Below, piece by piece: positions 1 to 6,570 of a DNA stretch of 12,642 nucleotides. The position numbers were made by a program, and so were the translations under genes. The notes beneath the pieces were generated by a model that was not told the origin of the DNA, did no database searches, and was given only the letters and a program-made list of their open reading frames with translations. This DNA comes from Gammaproteobacteria bacterium (GTDB taxonomy: Bacteria; Pseudomonadota; Gammaproteobacteria; Pseudomonadales; Porticoccaceae). The stretch covers positions 1 to 12,642 of the forward strand of contig SBGI01000261.1 of NCBI GenBank assembly GCA_006227015.1. Reading direction: 5' to 3'. How positions within the stretch are numbered: the stretch's first letter is position 1; each line of letters starts with the position of its first letter.

Positions 1-39
1 GCAGTGATTATTAACCGACAATAAGATGTTGAGGGTACT

Positions 40-252
40 ATGGCTAGATATATTGTGACTAAAAACGCACAAGAAAATGGGGATCATATTGTGCATAACA
101 TGGGCACCTGGTGTCCGGATTTACCTGACTCGGTAGATCAGAAATCGTTAGGCAATTTCCCTACCTGTCGCGCGGCTATCCGTGAGGCTAAAAAGCACTT
201 TGAACAGGTCAATGGCTGCTTCAAGTGTTCACGACAGTGCCACATAGCGTAA
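40..252 (+). CDS. Small five-cysteine protein, function unknown
   Basis: A 70-residue protein with a good ribosome site (GAGGG, 5 nt before the ATG). It has no signal peptide or membrane segment, so it is probably cytoplasmic. Cysteines lie at 25, 43, 60, 63 and 67, with histidines at 16, 19 and 68. The C-terminal C60-x2-C63-x3-C67-H68 cluster plus the early H-x(5)-C pattern looks like a small metal-binding (probably zinc) fold, loosely like the N-terminal zinc module of Ada-type proteins. I recall similar short uncharacterised proteins (starting with an NAQ-NGDHxVH pattern) scattered in bacteria but cannot name a family. It stands alone, followed by its own terminator and then by yqhA. The reading frame is convincing; metal binding is inference. 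Confidence 0.75.
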   Translation: MARYIVTKNAQENGDHIVHNMGTWCPDLPDSVDQKSLGNFPTCRAAIREAKKHFEQVNGCFKCSRQCHIA

Positions 253-267
253 TCTGCATAGAAGCAC

Positions 268-298
268 AAAAGGGCCATCAAGATGGCCCTTTTTTTTG
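268..298 (+). terminator. Rho-independent terminator after the small Cys-rich gene
   Basis: GGGCCAT and ATGGCCC form a GC-rich stem around a CAAG tetraloop, extended by an A-tract pairing with the T-run on the other side, and followed by an unbroken run of eight T. It begins 16 nt after the stop codon at 252. The A/T flanks are symmetric, so it may work in both directions. Confidence 0.9.
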
Positions 299-335
299 GC
301 TTTTAATCGGTGATGAAGCCAATCGCTATTAAAGA

Positions 336-363
336 TTGTCGCCTTTATAACCTGCCGTAGATA
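336..363 (+). promoter_or_regulatory. Possible promoter for yqhA
   Basis: TTGTCG (336-341) and TAGATA (358-363) are separated by 16 nt, in the AT-rich gap after the preceding terminator and about 45 nt before the yqhA start. The -35 fits well and the -10 poorly (GATAAA at 360 is an alternative). This is a weak call from spacing and position only. Confidence 0.3.
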
Positions 364-411
364 AAATTTTGTAATCTTGTTAGTTAATCGCTCTATGCAA
401 AGGATGTAATG

Positions 412-900
412 ATGGAAAAAATGTTCGAGAACACCATGTATGCCACCCGTTGGTTACTGGCGCCAATCTACTTTGGCCTGAGCTTTGCGTTGCTGGCCCT
501 GGGTGTGAAATTTTTTGCCGAGGTGATCCACACATTACCCATGATTCTCAGTATGTCTGAGATGGACCTGATCCTGGTGGTACTGTCGCTGGTCGATATT
601 TCGCTGGTGGGCGGTCTGATTGTGATGGTGATGTTTTCCGGCTATGAGAACTTTGTTTCGCAACTGGACCTGGATGAATCCAATGACAAATTGAGCTGGC
701 TGGGAAAGCTGGACACCAGTTCACTGAAAAACAAGGTGGCCGCTTCCATTGTGGCTATTTCCTCCATTCATCTGTTGAAGATATTTATGAATGCCCATGA
801 AATAGCAAATGACAAAATACTCTGGTACGTGGTGCTGCATATGACGTTTGTTGTGTCTGCATTTGTGATGGGTTTGCTGGACACCATGACGCGTAAATAG
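412..900 (+). CDS. yqhA: YqhA family (UPF0114) inner-membrane protein
   Basis: Closely resembles E. coli YqhA over its whole length (about 162 versus 164 residues), including the opening stretch around [15 protein letters not shown], the [12 protein letters not shown] segment, the [13 protein letters not shown] loop and the [17 protein letters not shown] segment. Four hydrophobic stretches (about residues 13-35, 52-73, 108-126 and 137-157) predict a multi-pass inner-membrane protein. Its biochemical role is not established in the family. Two ATG codons occur in tandem at 409 and 412; I chose 412 because AAGGA (400-404) is better spaced for it and it matches the family's start. It appears monocistronic: a terminator lies before it and a 233-nt gap after it. 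Confidence 0.93.
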   Translation: MEKMFENTMYATRWLLAPIYFGLSFALLALGVKFFAEVIHTLPMILSMSEMDLILVVLSLVDISLVGGLIVMVMFSGYENFVSQLDLDESNDKLSWLGKLDTSSLKNKVAASIVAISSIHLLKIFMNAHEIANDKILWYVVLHMTFVVSAFVMGLLDTMTRK

Positions 901-949
901 ATCCTGTGTTTGGTTTGTTTCATAGGCCAAGTTGAAGCATTCAGTGGCT

Positions 950-1001
950 GCCCGGCTTTAACTCCTGTGAAGTCGGGCATTGCCCCATTTTGAGGCAAAA
1001 T
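950..1001 (+). other. Two consecutive hairpins downstream of yqhA
   Basis: The first is GCCCGGCTT (950-958) against AAGTCGGGC (970-978): nine pairs counting one G-U, with an 11-nt loop. The second is the exact dyad ATTTTG-AGG-CAAAAT (987-1001). No T-run follows the first, so it is not a canonical intrinsic terminator, though it may mark the yqhA 3' end. The second is short and AT-rich and could be a protein site. The rest of the 901-1085 gap holds nothing else I can support. Confidence 0.4.
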
Positions 1002-1085
1002 TTGCACGTATAAGGCATCAAAGATAAGTTGTGTCAGACAAATTTCTTATATTTCAGCTTGTTAAATATTGGCACTGAGTTTGCT

Positions 1086-1122
1086 AGGTTAATTCTTGTA
1101 TTCTTGATACAACAATTAACCT
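1086..1122. promoter_or_regulatory. 37-bp inverted repeat, candidate NsrR operator
   Basis: AGGTTAATT-c-TTGTAT (1086-1101) is mirrored by ATACAA-c-AATTAACCT (1107-1122) about a 5-nt centre at 1104; 15 of the 16 arm positions pair, with a single C/C mismatch. The central 15 bp, TGTATTCTTGATACA (1097-1111), matches the gammaproteobacterial NsrR consensus as I recall it (TGYATTT-N-AAATRCA) at 11 of 14 informative positions with correct spacing. It ends 11 nt before the globin start and abuts its GAGG ribosome site (1123-1126). An nsrR-like gene ends the operon, which fits autoregulation. In RNA the same repeat would fold into a hairpin beside the ribosome site, so a post-transcriptional role is an alternative. 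Confidence 0.6.
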
Positions 1123-1133
1123 GAGGTGTTCCA

Positions 1134-1490
1134 ATGAGCTTGTATGAAAAACTGGGTGGCGACGCTGCCGTTGATGCCGCCGTCGATATTTTTTACCGGA
1201 AAGTCCTGCTGGATGATCGAATCAACCAGTATTTTGATGGTGTTGATATGGCTGGCCAGTCGCAAAAGCAAAAGGCCTTTCTGACCATGGTATTAGGTGG
1301 ACCGAATAACTACACCGGTAAGGATATGCGTGAAGGTCACAAGCATCTGACCGGATTGAATGATAGCCACGTTGATGCGGTGATCGAGCTGCTGGGTGAA
1401 ACACTCAAAGAGCTGGGTGTTGGCGACGAAGATATCGGTGAAGTGGCGGCACTGGCCAACAGTGTTCGCGATGACGTATTGAATCGCTGA
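1134..1490 (+). CDS. glbN: Group 1 truncated haemoglobin (trHbN)
   Basis: A 118-residue haem protein aligning end to end with Synechocystis GlbN. The proximal haem ligand is His69 (F8, in MREGHKHL). The distal side has Tyr21 (B10), Gln42 (E7) and Gln46 (E11), the polar network associated with tight O2 binding and NO dioxygenation in this globin group. GG pairs at residues 8-9 and 55-56 are the usual trHb glycine motifs. Lys45 stands where Synechocystis GlbN has its sixth-ligand His46, and the C-terminal His that cross-links haem there is absent, so a five-coordinate, ligand-ready haem is inferred. GAGG (1123-1126) serves the ATG. An 8-nt gap to the reductase and a downstream NsrR-like gene point to NO detoxification, with the reductase re-reducing the haem. 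Confidence 0.93.
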   Translation: MSLYEKLGGDAAVDAAVDIFYRKVLLDDRINQYFDGVDMAGQSQKQKAFLTMVLGGPNNYTGKDMREGHKHLTGLNDSHVDAVIELLGETLKELGVGDEDIGEVAALANSVRDDVLNR

Positions 1491-1498
1491 TATCGCTA

Positions 1499-2458
1499 AT
1501 GGCAGTTGTTCGTTACAGTGACCGGACCATTGAGGTTCCGGAAGGTGAGACGCTTTTATCCGCTCTGGAAGGGGTGGATATTGCTGTCCCTAACAGCTGC
1601 CGCGCGGGCCTTTGTCATTCCTGCATGATGGTGGCCCACGATAGCCCGATTCCTGAGCAGGCTCAGGCCGGGCTTTCGGCGCAACAGATTGCCCAAAATT
1701 ACTTCCTTGCTTGCCAGTGCTATCCCGAATCCGATATGGATGTATCTCTGGGCGATGGCGAGCGCCGCTATGAAGCGGTAATGACGCACAAGGAGCCTCT
1801 CAACCAAGGGGTGCTCAGAGTGCGATTTGAAACCGATATGCCCTGGTTTGCCGGTCAGTACACCAGTGTGTGGAAAAATTCGTCAGAAGGGCGCAGTTTT
1901 TCCATCGCCAGCCTGCCCGATGAAGGACATATAGAGTTACACGTGCGCCGGCGTTCCAATGGCGTCATCAGTAGTTGGCTGGAACATGAGCTGCAGGAGG
2001 GTGAACGCTGCCATTTGAGTGCCGCCCGCGGCCATTGTTTCTATAACCCCGGGGCGGAGGAGCAAACACTGTTGTTGGCTGGCACTGGTACAGGGTTGGC
2101 ACCCTTATACGGTGTGGCTCGGCAGGCTCTGGCACACGAGCACCAGGGCGATATTCATCTGTATGCCGCTTCCGGCAGCCCTGACCAATTATATTTAGTG
2201 GATGAGCTGGTTGAGTTGTCCGACCGTCATGAAAACTTTTACTATCACCGAGTCGTAAAGCGGGAAGCAGAACAATTCCCGCAACTGCATCAAGGCGACC
2301 TTGTCGATATTGTCAGCCGTCGTCACAGCAACCTGAAACAACACCGCGTTTACCTATGCGGTGCTCCTGGTATGGTTAAGAAGTTACAGAAGCTGAGCTT
2401 CCTGCAGGGGGCGGCGATTGCCGATATTCTTGCCGATGCCTTTGAGGCACCTGCCTAG
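1499..2458 (+). CDS. [2Fe-2S] ferredoxin / FAD / NAD(P)H oxidoreductase
   Basis: A 319-residue electron-transfer flavoprotein in three parts. Residues 1-90 are a plant-type ferredoxin with C34-x4-C39-x2-C42 and C72 (C74 nearby). Residues about 92-185 are a flavin-binding barrel with R132-S-F-S135 and G155-VISSW. Residues about 188-315 are the nucleotide domain with G195-T-G-T-G199-L-A-P202 and a C287-GAPG motif near the end. The ferredoxin-first order is that of methane monooxygenase, toluene or benzoate dioxygenase reductases. No oxygenase lies nearby; the partner in reach is the globin 8 nt upstream, so its likely job is passing electrons from NAD(P)H to that haem. There is no strong ribosome site before the ATG, suggesting translational coupling. 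The start is fixed by the ferredoxin fold beginning at once. Confidence 0.88.
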   Translation: MAVVRYSDRTIEVPEGETLLSALEGVDIAVPNSCRAGLCHSCMMVAHDSPIPEQAQAGLSAQQIAQNYFLACQCYPESDMDVSLGDGERRYEAVMTHKEPLNQGVLRVRFETDMPWFAGQYTSVWKNSSEGRSFSIASLPDEGHIELHVRRRSNGVISSWLEHELQEGERCHLSAARGHCFYNPGAEEQTLLLAGTGTGLAPLYGVARQALAHEHQGDIHLYAASGSPDQLYLVDELVELSDRHENFYYHRVVKREAEQFPQLHQGDLVDIVSRRHSNLKQHRVYLCGAPGMVKKLQKLSFLQGAAIADILADAFEAPA

Positions 2459-2460
2459 CT

Positions 2461-2892
2461 ATGCAGTTAACGCGATTCACCGATTATGGTCTGAGGGTGC
2501 TGATTCATCTCAGTAGTCAGCCAGCAGGTGTTCGAGTCGGCCTGGATTATCTGGCAGAGCATTTCAACATGAACCGCCACCATCTCTATAAGGTAAGCCA
2601 AAGGCTGTCTCAGCTAGGGTGGACCTCATCTGCTCGTGGTAAAAATGGTGGCATTGTTCTGGAACCGACAACTCGCCAGAAGAATCTGCTGGAAATTATC
2701 AGTGAACTGGAGGAGACCATGCAGCCGATTGACTGCAAGGGCATCCAGTGCCCAATTGCCAACCGTTGTAAGCTACAGGGCGTCCTTGGGCAGGCGGCGC
2801 AGGCCTTTAAAAATGTCTTGGCCCAGTATCAACTGGAAGACCTGCAACAACATGACTTGCAGGTGATCCAAAAAGTTTTCGATGTGACTTGA
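2461..2892 (+). CDS. nsrR: NsrR-type Rrf2 family NO-sensing repressor
   Basis: A 143-residue Rrf2 regulator. It opens MQLTRFTDYGLRVL as E. coli NsrR nearly does, has a winged helix-turn-helix (about residues 25-50, wing RGKNGGI at 59-65), and carries C92-x4-C97-x5-C103 for an Fe-S cluster. The x4 spacing matches NsrR; IscR has x5. Asp8, a cluster ligand in Streptomyces NsrR, is also present. In known members NO destroys the cluster and releases DNA. The gene starts 2 nt after the reductase stop with no independent promoter visible, so it should be the third gene of the globin operon and repress it through the inverted repeat at 1086-1122. It ends 3 nt from a convergent gene. Confidence 0.88.
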   Translation: MQLTRFTDYGLRVLIHLSSQPAGVRVGLDYLAEHFNMNRHHLYKVSQRLSQLGWTSSARGKNGGIVLEPTTRQKNLLEIISELEETMQPIDCKGIQCPIANRCKLQGVLGQAAQAFKNVLAQYQLEDLQQHDLQVIQKVFDVT

Positions 2893-2895
2893 TGC

Positions 2896-3411
2896 TCATG
2901 GGTTCATAGCATTGATCTGGTTGAGGTACTGAATGGCAGGCTGATAGCCAGCCTGTGCTGACCGTTTGAACCAGTCCGTGCCTTTGGTTTCGTCTTTCGC
3001 CACACCCATGCCGTTGTAATAGAGGCCTCCCAGAGCATACATGGCTGCCGGGTGGCCCACACTGGCGGCTTTTTCGTACCAGGGAACGGCTTTTGAATAA
3101 TCTTTTACAACACCTTCGCCGCTTTGATAAGCCCAACCGGTTTCAAACATGCCGCCCGGGTGACCTTGCTCGGCCGACTTCAGATATAACTCAAAAGCTG
3201 TCTTGAGGTCTTTTTCAGTTCCCCATCCTTCCCTGTAGAGAATGGCCAGCGCAAACTGGGCATCGGCATCACCGGTTTTTGCCAGTTCACTGAGGATTGC
3301 GAAGCCTTTATCCAGCTCGCCACCTCGGACTGCCTGGTAACCTTCTTCTAAAGTGGCCGCCATAACGGAAACGGAAAGTAGGATGCCTGCCAGGGCGCTT
3401 AAATATTTCAC
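2896..3411 (-). CDS. Secreted Sel1-repeat (TPR-like) protein
   Basis: A 171-residue protein with a classic signal peptide (residues 1-18/19, cleavage after VMA or VMAA), hence periplasmic. Three uninterrupted 36-residue Sel1-like repeats follow at about 48-83, 84-119 and 120-155, each with the A-x-(F/Y)-x-L-(A/G)-x2-Y-x2-G-x-G-V pattern and an SA-x-x-G or AA-x-x-G end. Such solenoids act as protein-binding scaffolds; no catalytic domain is attached and the partner is unknown. The start is GTG at 3411, chosen because GAGGAG lies 6-8 nt upstream and the signal peptide begins there. It is convergent with nsrR, the stops 3 nt apart with no terminator between. A 163-nt gap separates it from the gene upstream on this strand, so it is probably transcribed alone. 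Confidence 0.88.
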   Translation of the reverse strand: MKYLSALAGILLSVSVMAATLEEGYQAVRGGELDKGFAILSELAKTGDADAQFALAILYREGWGTEKDLKTAFELYLKSAEQGHPGGMFETGWAYQSGEGVVKDYSKAVPWYEKAASVGHPAAMYALGGLYYNGMGVAKDETKGTDWFKRSAQAGYQPAIQYLNQINAMNP

Positions 3412-3574
3412 AGATACTCCTCAATGAGTGATTAACAGGGTGCTTGGACCCAATAGGTTGCCGCGGGTGCAGATCATACAATGGATTATCCACAGATCGT
3501 TTGATTCATTGCCCTGCCATGAGTTCATTCGGTATTGCCAGATGTCTTGATGTGCTTGCAGCTGGTGACGGCGG

Positions 3575-3835
3575 TCAAGCGAGCAATGGGTGCCCCTCGG
3601 GTAACTGCCGGGCAATCCATAAAGCGAGTTTGTGCTTCATATGCGGGATATCGTGTTGCTCCTTGGCGAGAGGTTGGATCAGTTTGTCGTGCACCAGCAG
3701 TTTATAGATGTATTCGACTTTCTCGTTGGCGGAGTCGGAAGCATCAAATTTTGCTGCGCCGCGTTTTTCCGCATAGATCATTCCGATGCGTAAGGCTTCC
3801 TTTAACAGTTCCGGTTCATTTTTCAGCTTGGACAT
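3575..3835 (-). CDS. DUF5062-like small protein
   Basis: An 86-residue soluble protein with no signal peptide or membrane helix, helical in character, ending in a conserved-looking stretch (MKHKLALWIARQLPEGHPLL). It resembles small Vibrio/Shewanella proteins that I remember as DUF5062; the family name is from memory. No function is known and no catalytic motif is visible. AAGGAAG about 6 nt before the ATG is a good ribosome site. It begins 19 nt after the cysE stop on the same strand and probably shares its transcript. Nothing in it suggests a direct role in cysteine synthesis. Confidence 0.75.
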   Translation of the reverse strand: MSKLKNEPELLKEALRIGMIYAEKRGAAKFDASDSANEKVEYIYKLLVHDKLIQPLAKEQHDIPHMKHKLALWIARQLPEGHPLLA

Positions 3836-3854
3836 GGAAACTTCCTTTTTATTA

Positions 3855-4640
3855 TTAGTCGCAGCAACCTGACAGGCCTTGATCCATCAATTCCGCAGGG
3901 GCATCTATCTCAATGGTACCGATCACTTCGGCTGGTACTCCGGCAACCACCGAGTGTGGTGGAATATCATTGAGCACCACGCTGGCAGCGGTAATTTTGG
4001 AACCGGCACCAATTTCTATATTACCGAGAATTTTTGCGCCCGGGCCTATCAGTACACCACGTCTGACCTTGGGGTGGCGGTCGCCACTTTCCTTGCCGGT
4101 CCCGCCGAGGGTGACAGACTGCAGGATGGAAACGCAGTCTTCGATCACTGCGGTTTCACCCACGACAATGCCCGTGGCGTGATCAAACATGATACCGCGG
4201 CCAATTTCCGCCGCCGGGTGAATATCCACGCCAAAAACCACAGAAATACGGTTCTGCAGTACCAGTGCCAGAGATTGGCGATTCTGTTGCCACAGCCAAT
4301 GGGCTGCGCGCCAGGCTTGCAGTGCGTGAAAACCCTTGTAGTAAAGAAATGTGGAAAACAGGTTCTGGCAGGCTGAATCCCGGTTGTAGATGGCAAGAAT
4401 GTCACAGTTGACCTTGTCTTCCATTTCCTGATCTGCAGAGAACGCTTCCTCGAACACTTCGTGTAATGTCAGGGAAGAAGTGGCATCACAGCCGAGTTTC
4501 TCCGCTAATAAAAAACTCAGCGCCTCCAGTATGGAGTCATGCTTAAGGATAGTGACCTGGAGAAAGCTGGCTAACACCGGTTCTTCAGTGGCGACGGCTG
4601 CGGCATCCTGCTGAATTTCTTGCCAAAGGGATAAACTCAT
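3855..4640 (-). CDS. cysE: Serine O-acetyltransferase CysE
   Basis: Transfers acetyl from acetyl-CoA to L-serine, giving O-acetylserine for cysteine synthesis; cytoplasmic and hexameric in the family. The 261-residue product parallels E. coli CysE (273). An N-terminal helical domain (about 1-135, with LASF, LLKH-like and [13 protein letters not shown] motifs) precedes a left-handed beta-helix with VDIHPAA (Asp139), the catalytic [10 protein letters not shown] (His154), [13 protein letters not shown] and the [19 protein letters not shown] repeats. The C-terminal tail differs from E. coli and ends in GCCD; this region carries feedback inhibition and CysK binding in E. coli, where the end residue is Ile, so CysK binding may differ here. 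I start it at ATG 4640, matching the family N-terminus; an in-frame GTG at 4667 is possible. Neither has a good ribosome site. It lies 48 nt after comF. Confidence 0.94.
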   Translation of the reverse strand: MSLSLWQEIQQDAAAVATEEPVLASFLQVTILKHDSILEALSFLLAEKLGCDATSSLTLHEVFEEAFSADQEMEDKVNCDILAIYNRDSACQNLFSTFLYYKGFHALQAWRAAHWLWQQNRQSLALVLQNRISVVFGVDIHPAAEIGRGIMFDHATGIVVGETAVIEDCVSILQSVTLGGTGKESGDRHPKVRRGVLIGPGAKILGNIEIGAGSKITAASVVLNDIPPHSVVAGVPAEVIGTIEIDAPAELMDQGLSGCCD

Positions 4641-4688
4641 AAAATAAAAGTCACTGTGTATTAGCACATCATTATCGGGGTGCTGGGG

Positions 4689-5414
4689 TTATTTTTCCAG
4701 CGGTGTGCGTGCCAGGCACCAGACATCAACACGCGTGGCCCCACCGGCTATCAACAACCGGCTAACCTCATTAATGGTACTGCCCGTGGTCACCACATCA
4801 TCCACCACGGCAATTGTTTTTCCGGCCACATGTCCCCTTAGGTCAAACGCTCCCTTCAGGTTCGCAAGGCGTTCTGAGCGGTGCTGTCCTTGCTGTTGTT
4901 GTGTATACCTTGTTCTTCTCAGCTTGCGTGGGCTTACCGGAATGCTCAGCCGCCTGCCGAGGTAATGAGCCAGCCAGGAAGCTTGATTGAAACCCCTCTG
5001 CCAACAACGCCGCCAGTGCAGCGGTACCGGTACCAGTACATCCGGCAGTTCATGCTCAGTTTTCAGTCGGCGTAATAGGTATTCTGATAACAGTGCGGCA
5101 GCACTGAATTTTCCGTGGTGTTTGAAACGGTTGATTAACAGGTTCACTGGAAATTCATAACGCATTGGCGCCACACAATGCCGGTAGGGTGGCGGGCTGC
5201 TCAGGCAGGCGCCACATACTATGGCCGTATTCAGACCCACGCCAGGGGGTAATGCGCAGACAGGACAGCAAAATTGGTTTTCTGGTAACTCTGATGCACA
5301 GCCTGAACACAAATCCAGTGTTTGTTGGCTGGCTGCGCCACAGATCAGGCAGCGACCGGGGAACAGCCGGTAACTTGCCCGACGCAACAGATCTGCCAGT
5401 TGCGGGTAGCTCAT
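4689..5414 (-). CDS. comF: ComF/GntX-type phosphoribosyltransferase-like protein
   Basis: A 241-residue ComF-family protein. The N-terminal part has two four-cysteine zinc modules: C22-x2-C25 with C36-x2-C39, and C50-x2-C53 with C67-x2-C70. The C-terminal phosphoribosyltransferase domain has the PVPLHWRRCWQRGFNQ segment (about 130-147), an RTRYTQQQQGQHRSER segment, and the PRPP-binding loop VVDDVVTTGST (203-213; Asp205-Asp206). The family is linked to DNA uptake (ComF) and, in E. coli, to gluconate or DNA use (GntX); its true reaction is unclear. The start at ATG 5414 follows the SD-like TTTTAGG and matches the family; an in-frame GTG at 5462 would add 16 atypical residues and lie across the bio promoter. 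It is divergent from bioB, the arrangement also known in Pseudomonas. Confidence 0.9.
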   Translation of the reverse strand: MSYPQLADLLRRASYRLFPGRCLICGAASQQTLDLCSGCASELPENQFCCPVCALPPGVGLNTAIVCGACLSSPPPYRHCVAPMRYEFPVNLLINRFKHHGKFSAAALLSEYLLRRLKTEHELPDVLVPVPLHWRRCWQRGFNQASWLAHYLGRRLSIPVSPRKLRRTRYTQQQQGQHRSERLANLKGAFDLRGHVAGKTIAVVDDVVTTGSTINEVSRLLIAGGATRVDVWCLARTPLEK

Positions 5415-5416
5415 AG

Positions 5417-5448
5417 TAGTTAACCTAAAATCCTTTTTTGGTTGACAG
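5417..5448. promoter_or_regulatory. Candidate BirA operator (bio box)
   Basis: TAGTTAACC (5417-5425), a 14-nt AT-rich spacer, and GGTTGACAG (5440-5448). The half-sites match the BirA consensus TTGTAAACC / GGTTTACAA at 7 of 9 and 7 of 9 positions (8 of 9 for the right half if T or G is allowed at its fifth base). The spacer resembles the E. coli bio operator (AACCTAAA then T-rich then GGTT) but is 2 nt shorter. The right half contains the TTGACA -35 box of the bioB promoter, and the left half lies 3 nt before the comF ATG. This is the expected layout for biotin-dependent repression. Confidence 0.6.
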
Positions 5449-5469
5449 CAAGCTTTGCTCACTTATGAT
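5442..5469 (+). promoter_or_regulatory. Strong sigma-70 promoter of the biotin operon
   Basis: An exact TTGACA -35 (5442-5447) and TATGAT -10 (5464-5469, 5 of 6 consensus) are separated by 16 nt. Initiation near 5476 would give a leader of about 28 nt with the GAGAG ribosome site (5492-5496) before the bioB ATG at 5504. No riboswitch-sized leader is present. Confidence 0.75.
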
Positions 5470-5503
5470 AACGAGCTGTGACTGACTATATGAGAGATTG
5501 TTG

Positions 5504-6562
5504 ATGCCTGCCAGCCAAGTTTCAGACACCCGACACGACTGGACCCGAGAAGAAGTATTGGCGCTGTTTAGGCAGCCCTTCAATGACCTGTTGTTTCAGG
5601 CTCAGGTGGTGCATCGCCAGCACTTCAACCCTAATGAAGTACAGCTCAGTACGCTGTTGTCCATTAAAACCGGCGCCTGCCCGGAAGACTGTAAATACTG
5701 CCCCCAGAGCGCTCGCTACGATACGGGCCTGGAAAAAGAACAACTGATGGCGGTTGAACAGGTGATTGAGGAGGCCAAGGCCGCCAAGGCAACCGGTGCC
5801 ACCCGCTTCTGTATGGGCGCTGCCTGGCGTTCACCCAAGGACCGTGACCTGCCTGCGGTCGCCGAGATGGTTCGAGAAGTGAAGGCGCTGGGTATGGAGA
5901 CCTGTATGACCCTGGGCATGTTGAAGGCTGAGCAGGCACAGATGCTGGCAGATGCAGGTCTTGATTATTACAACCACAACCTGGATACATCGCCGGAGTA
6001 TTACGGTGAAATTATTACTACCCGGACTTATGAAGACCGACTGAATACACTGGACAACGTACGTCGCGCAGGAATGAAGGTTTGTGCCGGGGGCATTGTC
6101 GGCATGGGCGAGGGTGACAAGGACCGCGCTGGGCTGTTAATGCAGTTGGCTAACCTGCCCCAGCACCCGGAGTCGGTGCCCATTAACATGCTGGTGAAAG
6201 TGGCGGGGACACCCCTCGATCAGCAGGAGGATCTGGACCCTTTCGAGTTTATTCGCACGATAGCTGTGGCGCGCATCATGATGCCGCAGTCGCACGTACG
6301 GCTGTCTGCCGGTCGCGAGGAAATGAATGACCAGATGCAGGCGCTGGCGTTTCTGGCCGGAGCTAATTCCATATTTTATTGTGACAAGCTGCTGACCACC
6401 CCCAACCCCAAGGCCAACCGGGACATGCAGCTGTTAGAGCGCCTCGGGATTGTGCCGGAAACCCGCCATGTCACCCGTGACAGCGAGGAAGAAGAGCTGG
6501 CATTGCGGCAGGCCGTGGAAGAAGCGGCAAGTGACCACCTTTTCTACAACGCGGCAAACTAG
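5504..6562 (+). CDS. bioB: Biotin synthase BioB
   Basis: A radical-SAM enzyme inserting sulfur into dethiobiotin, the last step of biotin synthesis. The 352-residue product has the [4Fe-4S] motif C59-x3-C63-x2-C66 and the ligands of the sacrificial [2Fe-2S] cluster: C103, C134, C194 and R266, each exactly six residues offset from E. coli BioB (97, 128, 188, 260). Other family signatures are [21 protein letters not shown] and [11 protein letters not shown]. The C-terminal tail is somewhat acidic (DSEEEEL). I start at ATG 5504, 7 nt after GAGAG; two TTG codons just upstream (5498, 5501) are less likely. It is the first gene of the operon, behind the promoter at 5442-5469. Confidence 0.97.
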   Translation: MPASQVSDTRHDWTREEVLALFRQPFNDLLFQAQVVHRQHFNPNEVQLSTLLSIKTGACPEDCKYCPQSARYDTGLEKEQLMAVEQVIEEAKAAKATGATRFCMGAAWRSPKDRDLPAVAEMVREVKALGMETCMTLGMLKAEQAQMLADAGLDYYNHNLDTSPEYYGEIITTRTYEDRLNTLDNVRRAGMKVCAGGIVGMGEGDKDRAGLLMQLANLPQHPESVPINMLVKVAGTPLDQQEDLDPFEFIRTIAVARIMMPQSHVRLSAGREEMNDQMQALAFLAGANSIFYCDKLLTTPNPKANRDMQLLERLGIVPETRHVTRDSEEEELALRQAVEEAASDHLFYNAAN

Positions 6563-6570
6563 TTATCTGA

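Noticed and set aside
2461..2892. Assigning the Rrf2 regulator as IscR.
   Set aside because: Cysteine spacing is C-x4-C-x5-C as in NsrR rather than C-x5-C-x5-C, no isc genes are nearby, and the operon partner is an NO-type globin.
3444..3858. Two overlapping + strand open frames (3444-3707 and 3535-3858) opposite the DUF5062-like gene.
   Set aside because: They overlap each other and the - strand gene, which has a proper ribosome site, operon spacing and a recognisable family.
3879..4376. A 165-codon + strand open frame inside cysE.
   Set aside because: It is fully antisense to a clear CysE beta-helix domain, with no family resemblance or ribosome site.
5470..5503. A riboswitch or attenuator ahead of bioB.
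   Set aside because: The leader from the predicted start is only about 28 nt with no stable fold; the operator dyad explains regulation better.
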